The position numbers and the translations under genes were made by a program. A DNA stretch of 64,000 nt from Acidilobus sp. 7A. Lineage in GTDB: Archaea > Thermoproteota > Thermoprotei_A > Sulfolobales > Acidilobaceae. How positions within the stretch are numbered: the first letter of the stretch is position 1; every line of letters starts with the position of its first letter. The notes beneath the pieces were generated by a model, which worked only from the letters and a program-made list of their open reading frames with translations, was not told the DNA's origin and ran no database searches. Where the stretch lies: the NCBI RefSeq assembly GCF_003431325.1, contig NZ_CP010515.1, positions 558,001-622,000 of the forward strand, written 5' to 3'. This document shows positions 7,036-16,967 of the stretch, piece by piece.

Positions 7036-7902
7036 TTGCAGCAGGGGACCGCGGTAGGCATAGTTGTGAGGCCTTCAAGCGAGGTCGCCGAGGCCCTAGC
7101 GAAGAGGACCCTAGACGTCATAAAAGAGCTTGGGGCCAGGCCCCTTGTCGAGGTTGAAAGCGCGAGGAGTTATCCTGAAGTCTTCAAGGGGATTGAGACT
7201 TTTAACATAGAGAGGGACCCGCCGAGTAAGGTCATTGTAATTGGCGGCGACGGAACACTCCTGAGAGCAGCTATAAGGGCTGGGACTCATGACGTGGTGT
7301 TCCTTGCGGTTAGGGCCGGCAAGAGGGGCTTCATGCTCGACGTTGACGAGACCACGCTCAGCAGTAGGCTTAAGGACTTCATTAGTGACAGCTATGAGCT
7401 TGTTCTGCACCAGAGAGTTAAGGCTTCGCTTAACGGCGAGGAGCTCCCGTGCGCTGTGAACGATGTTGTGCTGTTCACATCAGAGGGCTCAATGGTGAGG
7501 CTCGACGTGTACCAGGTGGAGGGGGGCAATAGGGAGAGAATCATGGGCATTGATGGTGATGGGCTGATCCTATCAACTACTACAGGCTCTACAGCCTACA
7601 GCCTAAATGCAGGGGGGCCTATAGTGGATCCAAGGCTTGACGTTATAGTGCTGACCCCTCTTAACCCTGTGCAGCTCTTCCTGAGACCTGTAGTTATGTC
7701 AAGGAACAGCGTCATAAAGGTCCTCATGAGGCGCGACAGTGGGCCAGCGTACCTAGTGCTTGACGGTCAGATTAAGTATAACGTGAGGTCCGGCGATGAG
7801 GTAGAAGTTTACCCATGTGAAGTCCCCTTGAAGGTGGCTAGGTTTAAGTGGTGGTCAAACTACTATGAGAGGCTCTTCGCCCGCCTGCTCAGCTACTGGT
7901 AG
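7036..7902 (+). CDS. nadK: NAD kinase
   Basis: Phosphorylates NAD to NADP in the cytoplasm. GGDGT at residues 70-74 is the signature of the family's nucleotide site. DGDGLILSTTTGSTAYSLNAGGPIVDP is the second conserved block. Length (288) is normal. The start is a TTG at 7036 with GAGGT four bases before it. It overlaps the following nob1 frame by 38 bases, so both are probably on one transcript. Confidence 0.92.
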   Translation: MQQGTAVGIVVRPSSEVAEALAKRTLDVIKELGARPLVEVESARSYPEVFKGIETFNIERDPPSKVIVIGGDGTLLRAAIRAGTHDVVFLAVRAGKRGFMLDVDETTLSSRLKDFISDSYELVLHQRVKASLNGEELPCAVNDVVLFTSEGSMVRLDVYQVEGGNRERIMGIDGDGLILSTTTGSTAYSLNAGGPIVDPRLDVIVLTPLNPVQLFLRPVVMSRNSVIKVLMRRDSGPAYLVLDGQIKYNVRSGDEVEVYPCEVPLKVARFKWWSNYYERLFARLLSYW

Positions 7903-8329
7903 CTCCTCGTCAGTTGCTGTGCTTGACACGGGCGCCCTGATAGCGTCACTGCAGCTTAGGCTGCCGCTTACGTGCGTGACAACGCCGCAGGTCTACGACG
8001 AGGTAAAGGATGAGGAGTCTAGGTCCTCCCTCGAGCTTTCTCTAAGCCTTCACAAGCTGATCATAGTCGCACCATCACAGGACTTTCTTGGGGCTGCCTT
8101 GAGGGAGGCAGGCTCGGCCGACGTCGCAGGCAGGTTAAGCAAGGCTGACCTCAGCGTGCTGGCGTTGGCGCTTGAGCTGGCGGCGTGCGGCAAGGAAGCA
8201 TTCATTGCAACGGATGACTACTCCCTGCAGGCGGCCGCCGCTAAGGCTGGAATCAAGGTAATAAGGGTAAGGTATGCAGGGATTAGGGAGCTCAGGGGCC
8301 ACCGCGGCGCTGAGCGCGAAGGATCATAG
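7865..8329 (+). CDS. nob1: Nob1-like PIN-domain endonuclease lacking zinc ribbon
   Basis: Nob1 cuts the 3' end of 16S rRNA during small-subunit maturation. The PIN fold is visible: VLDTGALIA (first aspartate), a middle TPQVYDEVKDE acidic strand, SKADLSVLALALEL, and ATDDYSLQAAA. Archaeal Nob1 normally ends in a four-cysteine zinc ribbon. This frame stops right after KVIRVRYAGIRELRGH with no such domain. Another frame downstream (about 8330-8440) encodes CLSGSPCAYCK, which might be a remnant. The ATG at 7865 lies inside nadK; a GTG at 7918 is an alternative. A free PIN toxin is less likely given the match at both ends. Confidence 0.7.
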   Translation: MRGSSPACSATGSSSSVAVLDTGALIASLQLRLPLTCVTTPQVYDEVKDEESRSSLELSLSLHKLIIVAPSQDFLGAALREAGSADVAGRLSKADLSVLALALELAACGKEAFIATDDYSLQAAAAKAGIKVIRVRYAGIRELRGHRGAEREGS

Positions 8330-8421
8330 CCATGGCTTGGCCTTGTCTGTCCGGGTCACCATGCGCCTATTGCAAGCCTTACAAAATATGGCGGCCTCAG
8401 GCCCAAGCATACCTGCAAAGT

Positions 8422-9720
8422 TTAGCTGACTATGAAGCCCCTTAGGTCGAAATACGTGGCCTCCGATACCTTTACGTTTACATAATCTCCAAACGACCTG
8501 GCATCGGTGGCTGGCACGGTGACTGGGAAGTAGTTATCCAGCCTGACGGTGTAGTAGCCATCCCTAAAGCTCCTGGAGGCCAGTAGCCCCCTGTAGATGC
8601 CGCCCACGTACTTCCCATAGATCTCGAGCCCGACACTCCTTATGACCTCCTGTATCCTCAGACTTCTCTCCTTCTTAACGGGCTCGGGTATCTGAGGCAT
8701 CGATGCCGATGCAGTCCTTGGCCTTATGCTGTACTGGGCCAGGTAAACCCTCTCGAACTTAAGCTCATTAACGAGGGCCACGCTATTCATGAAGGCCTCC
8801 TCGTCCTCGCCAGGGTGACCAACTATTATATCAGTTGCAAAGAGCGACGAGGGGTACCTGCTCTTCACCTTTCTGTGGAGCTCCTTGAACTCTGAAACCG
8901 TGTACCTGCGGTTCATTATCTTGAGCACTCTGTCGTCGCCGCTCTGCACGGGTATATGGAAGAACTTGAAGACCCTCTCGTCCCTGTAAACCTCGAGCAG
9001 GTCATCTATTAGGTCCATGGCCTGGTTCGGCGTCATCATGCCAATCCTGAGCCTGTAGTCGCCAGGGACTCTGTCAAGTATATCCCCTATCAGCTCCGGG
9101 AGCCTCGGCCTTCCCGGCAGGTCAAGCCCATAGGCGGCGGCGTCCTGGCCAGTAAGTCTTATCTCCCTGGCACCCCTCTTAACAAGCTCCCTGACAAGGT
9201 CAACTATCGCCCTAGGTGAATACGACTTCAGCGTTCTCCTGGCGATCTTTGTTTCGCAGAAACTGCAGTTCTCAAGGCACCCCTCCGATATCATAATCGT
9301 GGCGACGCCGTCCCTTATTGGCGGCGTTGGGAGGACGCTAACGTCCCTCTCGCCGTCAAGGAGGTAGAGCTGCTTGTCGGCTTTTAATACGTCAACTACC
9401 TTGGTGACGTTTTGAGGCGAGAGCATGCTGGCTGTCGGCGCCACCCTCATAACTAGGGAGGGCCTTGACTTAGAGAGGCAGCCGCTCACTATCAGTTTCT
9501 TGCCTTCAACGAGGGGGCTCAGCTCAACGAGCCTCTTGACTATCTTCTCCTCAGTGTCAAGCCTCACGGAACAGGTGTTTACTATTACTACATCTGCCTC
9601 GGCAGGGCTCTTGACCTCCTCGTAGCCCGCATCCCTGAGGAGGCTACGCATTATCGCGCTGTCGAACTCTGAGAGCGCGCAGCCGTAAGTCTCTATATAA
9701 TACTTCGGCAGCTTTAACAC
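8422..9720 (-). CDS. tRNA t6A37 methylthiotransferase (MtaB/CDKAL1 family)
   Basis: A radical SAM enzyme that adds a methylthio group to N6-threonylcarbamoyladenosine at tRNA position 37. The N-terminal UPF0004 domain carries Cys14, Cys50 and Cys81 for one cluster. The radical SAM domain has Cys148, Cys152 and Cys155 (CLENCSFC). The last 60 residues form a TRAM-like RNA-binding domain. The start is GTG 9720. It stands alone on the minus strand. With trm5 nearby, two enzymes acting on position 37 are close together. Confidence 0.9.
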   Translation of the reverse strand: MLKLPKYYIETYGCALSEFDSAIMRSLLRDAGYEEVKSPAEADVVIVNTCSVRLDTEEKIVKRLVELSPLVEGKKLIVSGCLSKSRPSLVMRVAPTASMLSPQNVTKVVDVLKADKQLYLLDGERDVSVLPTPPIRDGVATIMISEGCLENCSFCETKIARRTLKSYSPRAIVDLVRELVKRGAREIRLTGQDAAAYGLDLPGRPRLPELIGDILDRVPGDYRLRIGMMTPNQAMDLIDDLLEVYRDERVFKFFHIPVQSGDDRVLKIMNRRYTVSEFKELHRKVKSRYPSSLFATDIIVGHPGEDEEAFMNSVALVNELKFERVYLAQYSIRPRTASASMPQIPEPVKKERSLRIQEVIRSVGLEIYGKYVGGIYRGLLASRSFRDGYYTVRLDNYFPVTVPATDARSFGDYVNVKVSEATYFDLRGFIVS

Positions 9721-9765
9721 CTATGTTTACCTCTGAGGCCGCGCTTTTCTGTGTTAGCTTATAGG

Positions 9766-10272
9766 CTAGCATCCCATAAGTTCCTCGGCGCTAATCACTT
9801 CAAAGGAGACCTTGCAGCTCTCAACAGCCTCCTTAACGGCTCTCTCCCTGTCAGTGAGCTTCGAGCTGCCACTCTTGAGCTCGACAAACCTGACAGTGAC
9901 CTGATGGCCCTCCTCGATGCCATCAAATACGACGAAGTCTATGGGGCTGCCGAGGAACCTGACCTCCTTTGGGTTAAACCGGAAGCCGGGCAGCATGGGC
10001 GCCAGCTGCTCGTAAATCTTACCTGCGGTGACAGCAGAGCTTCTGCGCGCTGCGTCCTCCCTCACCCTCTCCACCTCGGCGGCCATTATCTCCTTTGCCT
10101 TGGCTTCGGCCAACCTCTCTAAGTTAGACTCTATCGTGCTGAGCGACCTCTTTGCTAAGTATAGCCTTACGCTCTGTATAACAATTGCTAAAAGCTCGGC
10201 AACTATCACCGCAGCGACGAGGTATTCTGTTAAAGGGCTGGCCAAAGCGCTTGAATAATACTGCAAGCTCAA
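9766..10272 (-). CDS. Membrane-anchored endonuclease related to Holliday junction resolvase
   Basis: 168 residues. One hydrophobic segment (residues 13-34) is followed by a charged coiled-coil-like stretch, then a nuclease core: GSPIDFVVFDG with the catalytic Asp and VRFVELKSGSSKLTDRER with the Glu-X-Lys pair of the PD-(D/E)XK fold. This layout matches the family described as a predicted endonuclease distantly related to archaeal Hjc. The substrate is unknown. It lies divergent to pyrG. Confidence 0.75.
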   Translation of the reverse strand: MSLQYYSSALASPLTEYLVAAVIVAELLAIVIQSVRLYLAKRSLSTIESNLERLAEAKAKEIMAAEVERVREDAARRSSAVTAGKIYEQLAPMLPGFRFNPKEVRFLGSPIDFVVFDGIEEGHQVTVRFVELKSGSSKLTDRERAVKEAVESCKVSFEVISAEELMGC

Positions 10273-10310
10273 AGTCCCACCTTACTCTAACTGCCGAAGG
10301 GGCGTTCACT

Positions 10311-10344
10311 GTTAAAAGAGCTGTCTTCTAATCTACTAGGAGGC
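10311..10344 (+). promoter_or_regulatory. Promoter and ribosome binding site of pyrG
   Basis: A TTAAAAGAG TATA-like element at 10311-10319 and a full AGGAGG at 10339-10344, four bases before the GTG at 10348. The GTG start is therefore well supported. Confidence 0.55.
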
Positions 10345-10347
10345 TCA

Positions 10348-11958
10348 GTGACAGAGACTAAGTATGTGTTCATAACTGGCGGAGTGATGTCGGGCATTGG
10401 AAAAGGCATAGTATCAGCCTCTACCGGTCTCCTCCTGAAGTCGCGTGGCTACAAGGTAGGCATTGTCAAGGTTGACCCATACCTCAACGTGGACGCTGGA
10501 ACCATGAATCCGTACGCTCACGGGGAGGTTTATGTGACAGAGGACGGCGGCGAGACTGACCTAGACCTTGGTCATTATGAGAGGTTCCTGGGCGAGAACC
10601 TGAGCAGGAAGCATAACATAACCACTGGGCAGGTCTATCTCAGCGTCATAAATAAGGAGAGGAAGGGCGAGTACCTCGGCAAGACCGTTCAGATAATACC
10701 GCACGTCACTGATGAGATTAAGCAGCGTCTATTTAGCGTGGCTCGCGAGACCGGTGTTGACGTGCTTGTGGTAGAAATTGGAGGCACAGTGGGTGACATA
10801 GAAGGCCTCCCGTTCCTTGAGGCTGCCAGGCAGATGTACGTAGAGCTTGGCTCCGGGAACGTAGCTTTTGTTCACGTGGCACTGGCGCCCGTCCTAAGCA
10901 CGACTGGCGAGCAGAAGACGAAGCCAGTGCAGCACAGCGTCTATGAGCTGCGCAGGATAGGCATACAGCCTAACATCCTCGTGGTCAGAAGCCCAAGGCC
11001 TCTAGAGGCCGAGGCCAGGCAGAAGATAGCTCTGTTCGCTAACCTGTCGCCAGCGGACGTAATAGGCGACCATGATGTTGATTATGTGTATGAGGTCCCG
11101 CTGTTGCTCGAGTCGCAGGGCTACGCCTCAAGGCTTATATCAAAGCTTGGCCTCCAGGACAGGGAGCCTGACCTGGAGTCATGGAAGCTCTTCGTTGACA
11201 GGCTGAAGGGCACCGACAAGGTGGTCCATATAGCCATGGTGGGCAAGTATACGAAGCTCAAGGACAGCTACCTCAGCATTGTGGAAGCCCTCAGGCACGC
11301 TGGCGTCACCGTCGGTGTCAAGCCAAACCTGGTCTGGGTGGAGGCCACTGACGTGGAGGAGGGCAAGATAAAGGTTGAGGACGTGCTCTCAACAGTTGAC
11401 GGGGCTGTCATCCTGCCCGGCTTTGGCAAGCGCGGTGCTGAAGGCAAGGTAAAGGCCATAAGGTACCTCAGGGAGAGCAATATACCTACGCTCGGTATAT
11501 GCTTTGGGCTTCAGCTGTCCGTCGTCGAGTTTGCCCGCGACGTTATTGGACTTGAGAACGCTAACAGCACTGAGATAGACCCAAGTACCCCACACCCGGT
11601 CGTTGATCTGCTGCCGTGGGAGCGCGACGTGAATGAGATGGGCGGCACGCTAAGGCTTGGTGCCTCAGAGATACGCCTAGTAAAGGGCACCCAGCTCTAC
11701 GACCTCTACGGCAGGGACGTGATATATGAGAGGCACAGGCACAGGTACGAGGTTAACCCGAAGTACGTTGATAGACTGGTCGAGGCGGGCCTTATAATAA
11801 GTGCGTGGAACCCCCAGGGCCTCGTAGAGGGCGCGGAGCTGCCTCACAAGGAGCACAGGTTCTTCTTGGGCACGCAGGCTCACCCGGAGTTTAAGAGCAG
11901 GCCCCTGGCGCCTAGCCCGCCCTATGTGGGGTTGCTGAGGGCCTCCACAAGTAGGTGA
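10348..11958 (+). CDS. pyrG: CTP synthase
   Basis: Converts UTP to CTP with ATP and glutamine. The N-terminal amidoligase opens with [18 protein letters not shown] and contains the [23 protein letters not shown] signature region. The C-terminal class I glutaminase holds the nucleophile in GICFGLQLS and the His-Pro-Glu triad part in [12 protein letters not shown]. 536 residues, normal length. It is monocistronic with a clear promoter. Confidence 0.95.
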   Translation: MTETKYVFITGGVMSGIGKGIVSASTGLLLKSRGYKVGIVKVDPYLNVDAGTMNPYAHGEVYVTEDGGETDLDLGHYERFLGENLSRKHNITTGQVYLSVINKERKGEYLGKTVQIIPHVTDEIKQRLFSVARETGVDVLVVEIGGTVGDIEGLPFLEAARQMYVELGSGNVAFVHVALAPVLSTTGEQKTKPVQHSVYELRRIGIQPNILVVRSPRPLEAEARQKIALFANLSPADVIGDHDVDYVYEVPLLLESQGYASRLISKLGLQDREPDLESWKLFVDRLKGTDKVVHIAMVGKYTKLKDSYLSIVEALRHAGVTVGVKPNLVWVEATDVEEGKIKVEDVLSTVDGAVILPGFGKRGAEGKVKAIRYLRESNIPTLGICFGLQLSVVEFARDVIGLENANSTEIDPSTPHPVVDLLPWERDVNEMGGTLRLGASEIRLVKGTQLYDLYGRDVIYERHRHRYEVNPKYVDRLVEAGLIISAWNPQGLVEGAELPHKEHRFFLGTQAHPEFKSRPLAPSPPYVGLLRASTSR

Positions 11959-12057
11959 TCCACTTTAATTGTGAAGGGATTAGAGTTTTAATGTAGAGAA
12001 CTAATTAAAATAAAAACGTTTAAGCTTCGCTGCTAACAACTCTAACGGCGTAGAGCA

Positions 12058-12660
12058 TTGCAGATACCATTAGATAAGATATGCGTCAAGAGCGGAGTCC
12101 TATGCGATAAATGCAAGGCCAAGATTGACTCTGGCAAATACCAGAGGTGGGAGGTTGATGTAATGAGGGCGCTGTTAAACCTTGAGGGCAGCTATAAGGA
12201 GCTAAGGAACGCTTCGTACAGGAAGTCCGTTATAGTTGGCGACACACTATACATAGTCCTTGATAACGTAAAGCTAGTAAGCAGGCAGCTCGCTAGGTCC
12301 CTTGAAAAGGAGCTGGCAAACCTCAACATAAAGAGGGTCTTCTTGGTGGCAGGCTCCAGCGATCCAAAGAGACTTATAGAGAGCCTGCTGCCGACATCCC
12401 AAGTGCTATCAGTCAACACCTACTATGCGCCTGACGGCTCCACGTACTACATAGCTAAGCTTCCGTTGAGCGACAGGTGGAGGGTCTCTGAGGTCGAGCG
12501 CGCCGCACAGGCCGTCTTCAAGTCTCTGAGCGGGAGCGACCTCTTCATAGAGTATGAGGAGGGGCATCAGAGCCCCCGCGCCGCGGAGGGCTTAGGGGAG
12601 AGGGTTGACAAGGAGAAACTGAACGAGATTATAAAGCACATAGAGAGGCAAAGTCAATAG
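12058..12660 (+). CDS. Archaeal CxxC plus KH-like predicted RNA-binding protein
   Basis: 200 residues from a TTG start. Near the N-terminus KSGVLCDKCKAKIDSG carries a CxxC knuckle typical of a conserved archaeal family annotated as predicted RNA-binding or NusA-like. The middle has alternating strands and helices (RKSVIVGDTLYIVLDN; IKRVFLVAGSSDPKRLIESLLP) compatible with a KH-like fold. No GXXG loop is clear, so the RNA-binding role is an inference from the family. The upstream 60 bases are AT-rich and hold the promoter. It converges on fen. Confidence 0.6.
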   Translation: MQIPLDKICVKSGVLCDKCKAKIDSGKYQRWEVDVMRALLNLEGSYKELRNASYRKSVIVGDTLYIVLDNVKLVSRQLARSLEKELANLNIKRVFLVAGSSDPKRLIESLLPTSQVLSVNTYYAPDGSTYYIAKLPLSDRWRVSEVERAAQAVFKSLSGSDLFIEYEEGHQSPRAAEGLGERVDKEKLNEIIKHIERQSQ

Positions 12661-12679
12661 CTGCCTGAGGTTCACAGCC

Positions 12680-13732
12680 TTAGCTGAACCACATGTCAAG
12701 TCTTGACTGCTTGCCCTTTGAGCTCTCCCTAAACGCCTTGACAAGCCTCTCAGCAGCCTTGGTCACGCGGTCCTCGCTAAAGTCGTGCTCCTTCACCAGT
12801 AGCTCCTCTATCTTGCTGAGGTCAGGCTCCCTGAAGTCTATCCTGTAGCTCATGTTAACCGGGGGCTTCAGGAAGTACTCATAAATCTTATATGGGTCCA
12901 CGTCCTGCGGCAACAGGGACTTAACGGAGTCGAGGGCCTTCTGGGGGTCCTTCACGCTCTTGACGAAGTTGAGGGCAGTCTTAGGTCCATAGCCTTTCAC
13001 GCCGTCTGGGTCAAAGTCAGTGCCCACCAGTATACCAATGACTATGAGTTGCTCCCTAGTTATGCCAAGTGACTTAAGCATTACGTTAAGGTCTATTATC
13101 TCAGGCCTCACTTCAACGTACTCGTCCTTGTTGGGCAGCTTTCTCTTCCCAGTTATTGCGAGGTTCCTGACTAGACGAGGAGCTCCAAAGAGTAGGCTAT
13201 CATAGTCTTGGCTCCCAGCGGCCCAGGCGTCACCCCTCTGAGCCAGGAAGGCTGCCTGCGCCTCCCCGTCGGCGGGCGCCTGAACCCATGGTATACCCAT
13301 ATAATCAAGGAGCCTCTTAGCCTCAGTTACCATGTCCCCGGTGAGCTCTGACGTGGCCTGCGCGTATTTCTTAGCCTCCTCCAGGGACCCACGCTCCTTA
13401 GCCTTCGCGTACTTCTCGGCGGCTTCCTTCTTCCTCGATATCCTCTCTTCTATCTCTTTTCTCTTCATTTCGGGCGGCTTGCCGTCGAAGACATAAACGG
13501 GCCTCAGGCCCTCCTCCACGAGGTTTATGGTCCTGTAGAAGAGCCCGCTCAGGTGGCTTGTGACCCTTCCCTGAGAGTCCTTGAGGGGTGTGCCGTCAGG
13601 CTGCCTTATTGCAGAGAGGAACTGGTAAAGCATGTTATAACCGTCAAGGGCCACGGCGTAGCCCTTGAGGGCCTTCAGATCGACTTCCTGCCTTGCTTGG
13701 TCTGGTATTATGTCCTTTATATCAACGCCCAT
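12680..13732 (-). CDS. fen: Flap endonuclease FEN-1
   Basis: Removes 5' flaps in Okazaki fragment maturation and repair. The N domain has VALDGYNMLYQFL and YVFDGKPPEMKRKEIEERISRK. The I domain has PADGEAQAAFLAQRGDAWAAGSQDYDSLLFG with its acidic metal ligands. A helix-hairpin-helix follows (GTDFDPDGVKGYGPKTALNFV). The last residues QSRLDMWF are a PCNA-interacting (PIP) box. 350 residues, full length. Confidence 0.95.
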   Translation of the reverse strand: MGVDIKDIIPDQARQEVDLKALKGYAVALDGYNMLYQFLSAIRQPDGTPLKDSQGRVTSHLSGLFYRTINLVEEGLRPVYVFDGKPPEMKRKEIEERISRKKEAAEKYAKAKERGSLEEAKKYAQATSELTGDMVTEAKRLLDYMGIPWVQAPADGEAQAAFLAQRGDAWAAGSQDYDSLLFGAPRLVRNLAITGKRKLPNKDEYVEVRPEIIDLNVMLKSLGITREQLIVIGILVGTDFDPDGVKGYGPKTALNFVKSVKDPQKALDSVKSLLPQDVDPYKIYEYFLKPPVNMSYRIDFREPDLSKIEELLVKEHDFSEDRVTKAAERLVKAFRESSKGKQSRLDMWFS

Positions 13733-13869
13733 CGGCTGCCCCTTTTAACAGGGCAGGGGCAGCTAAATATTTGCACCGCTTTCAACGCATTTTAAAAGCT
13801 TTTGAATCCAAAATAGCCGAAGCAGCTGCTTAAGCGAGGAGGACTAAAGCTGGCAATTTGAAACCAGGC

Positions 13870-14142
13870 TTACCCCTTTTCATGAGCAGCCTCCTGAGGC
13901 CCGCCACGATTAATCAACTCTATTTGCCTATCCTCCTTAGTGCTCGAGCTCACGTGCACTAAGCCCATAATTTCAAGTCTAAGAAGCGTTTTCATTAAGT
14001 CTACGGATGAGATTGAGTAGCCGTTCTTTAAAAGGTATGAAAGTAGCTGGCCGTCTGTGACGGGCACCTTACCGTTCTGAGTGAGCTCCTTTAGAGCGTC
14101 GTACACCGCGTTTATGAGGGGCTGATTATACCATACTGACAA
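13870..14142 (-). CDS. Small winged-helix-like protein
   Basis: 90 residues with a helix-turn-helix-like order: two helices (LINAVYDALKEL; TDGQLLSYLLKNGYSISSVDLMKTLLRLEIMGLVHVSS), then a charged tail. The pattern of a recognition helix followed by a short beta wing resembles archaeal winged-helix DNA-binding proteins. No cofactor site is seen. It sits alone between fen and cdc48. Identity is uncertain. Confidence 0.5.
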   Translation of the reverse strand: MSVWYNQPLINAVYDALKELTQNGKVPVTDGQLLSYLLKNGYSISSVDLMKTLLRLEIMGLVHVSSSTKEDRQIELINRGGPQEAAHEKG

Positions 14143-14338
14143 CTGCTGTCACCCTTTGGTGCGCGCGACTAAGAGCCTACGCAGAAGTTTAGTGAGAGGA
14201 GGGTCTTTAACTTTAACCCTTTAATAAAAGCTCTGCTCGCGCCATTGGTAGTACTGGAAGGCTATGAGCTCTTCGCATTATGAGAGTTGCAGAGCTGAGA
14301 GGATCGTCGGTATTAATTCTATTAAAATGTTCAGGCGC

Positions 14339-16612
14339 TCACAGCGTGAGGGAGGGCTGCGACGGCCTCTGCTGCGATGCCACTATCTGCCTTGCAGTCT
14401 CAAGCCACCTGAGGTAGTAGTCTATCATGTACTTTGTCACGCTGGGCCTTACCTTGTTAAGAGCCTCCTCAACGTGCTTGAACCTCACGACGGGTGACGT
14501 CATGTCCTCCCTTAGTGCTGTTAGCGCCGCCTCCCTCACGAGCGCGGCCAGGTCAGCCCCCGTGTAGCCGTTTGTCATCTTAGCTATCTCCGTTAGGTCA
14601 ACGTCATCAGCTAGTGGCACGCTGCGGGTGTGTATCTTCAGGATCTCGAGCCTTCCCTTCTCGTCTGGCGGGGGTACGTATACCAGCTTCTCGAACCTGC
14701 CTGGCCTAAGCAGGGCAGGGTCCACCAGGTCAGGCCTGTTGGTTGCAGCTATAACCACAACGTTCTCCAGGTTCGTTATGCCGTCTATCTCCGTTAGGAG
14801 CTGGCTAACTATCCTCTCGCCGACGTTGCTGTCCTCCTCAATACCCCTGAGCGTCGCTATGGACTCTATCTCGTCAAAGAACACCACGGCTGGTGCGTAC
14901 TGCCTTGCTTTCTTGAAGACCTCCCTTATGGCCTTCTCGCTCTCGCCAACCCACTTGCTGAGCACCTCCGGCCCCCTTATGGCTATGAAGTTGGCCCCGC
15001 TCTCCGTTGCAACGGCCTTAGCGAGGAGGGTCTTGCCTGTGCCTGGTGGGCCGAACAGCAGTATCCCCTTTGGCGGCTCAATGCCGAGCCTGCTGAACGA
15101 GTGCGGGTACTTGAGCGGCCACTCCACGACCTCCCTCAGCTCCTGCTTCGCGCTCTCCAGGCCGCCTATGTCGCTCCAGTGGACCTCCGGGACCTCGACC
15201 TCTATCTCCCTTAGGCCGCTCGGCGTTACCTCCTTGAAGGCTGCAAGGAAGTCCTGCATGGTGACTACCATTCTCTCCAGCAGCTCGGTGGGGATCTTCT
15301 CCTGCTCAATGTCTATCTCGGGCAGGTACCTCCTGAGGGCGTGCATGGCTGCCTCCTTAGCTAGGGCCGCCAGGTCAGCCCCCGTGTAGCCCTTGGTCAT
15401 CTCTGCTAGCTTGTCAAGGTCAACGTCGTCAGCTAAGGGCATGTGTCTGGTGTGTATCTGAAGTATCTCGAGCCTGCCCTGCCTGTCGGGCACGGGAACC
15501 TCTATCTCCCTGTCAAACCTCCCTGGCCTCCTGAGGGCCGGATCTATGGCGTTAGGCCTGTTAGTGGCCCCTATTACTACGACTTGCCCCCTCCCCTCAA
15601 GGCCATCCATAAGGGCCAGAAGCTGGGCCACGACTCTCCTCTCAACCTCGCCTATGACTTCGTCCCTCTTGGGCGCTATGGCATCTATCTCGTCGATGAA
15701 TATTATCGCTGGGGCGTTCTTCTTGGCTTCTTCAAATATCTCCCTCAGCCTCTGCTCGCTCTCGCCGTAGAACTTGCTCATTATCTCGGGACCGTTTATT
15801 GCCACAAAGTAGGCGTCGCTCTCCGTTGCAACGGCCTTAGCGAGGAGGGTCTTGCCTGTGCCTGGTGGGCCGAACAGCAGTATCCCCTTTGGCGGCTCAA
15901 TGCCGAGCCTGCTGAAGAGCTCTGGGTGCCTGAGCGGCAGCTCCACAAGCTCCCTTATCCTCGCTATGACCTCGTGTAGGCCGCCTATATCGTCATAGGT
16001 AACCTTTGGGAACGTCGTAGTTATGGGCTTATCCAGGACATCGACGACGGTCTTCTCAGTTACCATGATGACGCCTCTAGGCTTTGTGTCAATTACCACT
16101 AGCTGAACAGCCTGGCCTATGACTGGGATCTGCACTATGTCGTTTTCAACGAGCGGGAGACCGATGAGCTTCTTCTTCACGTACTTCTTAAAGCTGTCAT
16201 CTATAGAAATGGAGTGCACGGTGGGCGCCAGCTTAACCCTAACGGCCTGCTTGGGCTCAACCTTCCTAACTATTACCTTGTCTCCTATGTTAACATCTGC
16301 GTTCCTCCTCAGGTTTCCATCCATCCTTATTATGTCAAGGCCCGCATCCTCCGGCAGGGCTGGCCACACTATGGCTGCGGTCTTCTTCTTACCCTCGATC
16401 TCTACTACGTCACCGGCTTCCACGCCGAGCTCCTTCATGACGTCTATGTCTATCCTTACTCTCTTCCTCCCTGAGTCTCTTGGCTTTGCCTCGGAGACCC
16501 TGAGGACAACCTCATTGGAGGGCTGCCTCTGCTGGTTCTGACTGTTGTCTTCGGCCAATCGGCGCACCTCCACTGTACCTCCTGCGTCAGGCCTAATAAA
16601 ATGGATGGTCAT
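14339..16612 (-). CDS. cdc48: Cdc48/VCP-type AAA ATPase
   Basis: Hexameric unfoldase that pulls proteins apart, often before proteasomal degradation. An N domain (residues about 30-195) precedes two AAA modules. D1 has GPPGTGKT at 248-255 and [13 protein letters not shown]2 has GPPGTGKT at 521-528 and [13 protein letters not shown]. Each has an arginine-finger region (RRPGRFD, LRPGRFE). Length 757 is typical. Odd: 100 bases around each Walker A are identical between D1 and D2, pointing to gene conversion. The upstream region is very AT-rich and shared with the divergent gene at 16710. Confidence 0.96.
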   Translation of the reverse strand: MTIHFIRPDAGGTVEVRRLAEDNSQNQQRQPSNEVVLRVSEAKPRDSGRKRVRIDIDVMKELGVEAGDVVEIEGKKKTAAIVWPALPEDAGLDIIRMDGNLRRNADVNIGDKVIVRKVEPKQAVRVKLAPTVHSISIDDSFKKYVKKKLIGLPLVENDIVQIPVIGQAVQLVVIDTKPRGVIMVTEKTVVDVLDKPITTTFPKVTYDDIGGLHEVIARIRELVELPLRHPELFSRLGIEPPKGILLFGPPGTGKTLLAKAVATESDAYFVAINGPEIMSKFYGESEQRLREIFEEAKKNAPAIIFIDEIDAIAPKRDEVIGEVERRVVAQLLALMDGLEGRGQVVVIGATNRPNAIDPALRRPGRFDREIEVPVPDRQGRLEILQIHTRHMPLADDVDLDKLAEMTKGYTGADLAALAKEAAMHALRRYLPEIDIEQEKIPTELLERMVVTMQDFLAAFKEVTPSGLREIEVEVPEVHWSDIGGLESAKQELREVVEWPLKYPHSFSRLGIEPPKGILLFGPPGTGKTLLAKAVATESGANFIAIRGPEVLSKWVGESEKAIREVFKKARQYAPAVVFFDEIESIATLRGIEEDSNVGERIVSQLLTEIDGITNLENVVVIAATNRPDLVDPALLRPGRFEKLVYVPPPDEKGRLEILKIHTRSVPLADDVDLTEIAKMTNGYTGADLAALVREAALTALREDMTSPVVRFKHVEEALNKVRPSVTKYMIDYYLRWLETARQIVASQQRPSQPSLTL
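14998..15097 (-). repeat. 100-bp direct repeat copy 1 (D2 Walker A of cdc48)
   Basis: Identical base for base to 15817-15916. It encodes the [18 protein letters not shown] stretch through [10 protein letters not shown]. Confidence 0.95.
15817..15916 (-). repeat. 100-bp direct repeat copy 2 (D1 Walker A of cdc48)
   Basis: Second copy of the identical block, 819 bases from the first. Identity includes synonymous positions, while the flanking sequences of the two modules have diverged. Confidence 0.95.
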
Positions 16613-16668
16613 AACCTAAAAAGGAAATAAAAAATGATATTATTTAATTAATACGAATATTGAAGGAC

Positions 16669-16679
16669 ACTTTTATATT
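16669..16679 (+). promoter_or_regulatory. TATA box of the 16710 transcription unit
   Basis: ACTTTTATATT lies about 35 bases before the TTG start at 16710, predicting a nearly leaderless transcript. The whole 16613-16680 stretch is AT-rich and must also serve cdc48 in the other direction. Confidence 0.5.
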
Positions 16680-16709
16680 GGCCGTGCCAAAATAGTCTGG
16701 AGACGGCCT

Positions 16710-16967
16710 TTGCAGGTGCAAAGAAACAGGTTTACATTGGATGCAGGTGGCGGTAACTATTACGTTATTAGGTGGGACCCAAAGGCGCAGAGCGACGACG
16801 ACCTTAAGAGGATGATAGTTGAGAGCATGAGGAAGGGCGCGAAGAGAGTCATGGTGGTCGTGAAGTCTGACGACATAAGCTATATGGAGAGGGCCAGAGA
16901 GGTTCTGGCCAACTTCATAGCCCAGACCATAGTTGTGGTGAGGGAGAAGGAGGTGAGCAGGACTTGA
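16710..16967 (+). CDS. Small conserved-looking protein ahead of radical SAM gene
   Basis: 85 residues from TTG 16710. Not recognised. It has an alternating strand/helix pattern (YYVIRWDP; DLKRMIVESMRKGAKRVMVVVKSDD; REVLANFIAQTIVVVRE), suggesting a small alpha/beta fold. It overlaps the radical SAM gene start by four bases, so the two are translationally coupled and probably act together. No cysteines, so it does not carry a cluster itself. Confidence 0.6.
   Translation: MQVQRNRFTLDAGGGNYYVIRWDPKAQSDDDLKRMIVESMRKGAKRVMVVVKSDDISYMERAREVLANFIAQTIVVVREKEVSRT

Noticed and set aside
6730-7121. Two overlapping opposite-strand open frames of 99 and 115 codons
   Set aside because: They lie in the RNase P RNA gene and its promoter. 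Amino-acid composition is that of GC-rich non-coding DNA.
14628-16541. Long plus-strand frames antisense to cdc48
   Set aside because: These arise from codon bias of the highly conserved gene on the other strand; no promoter or start signal supports them.
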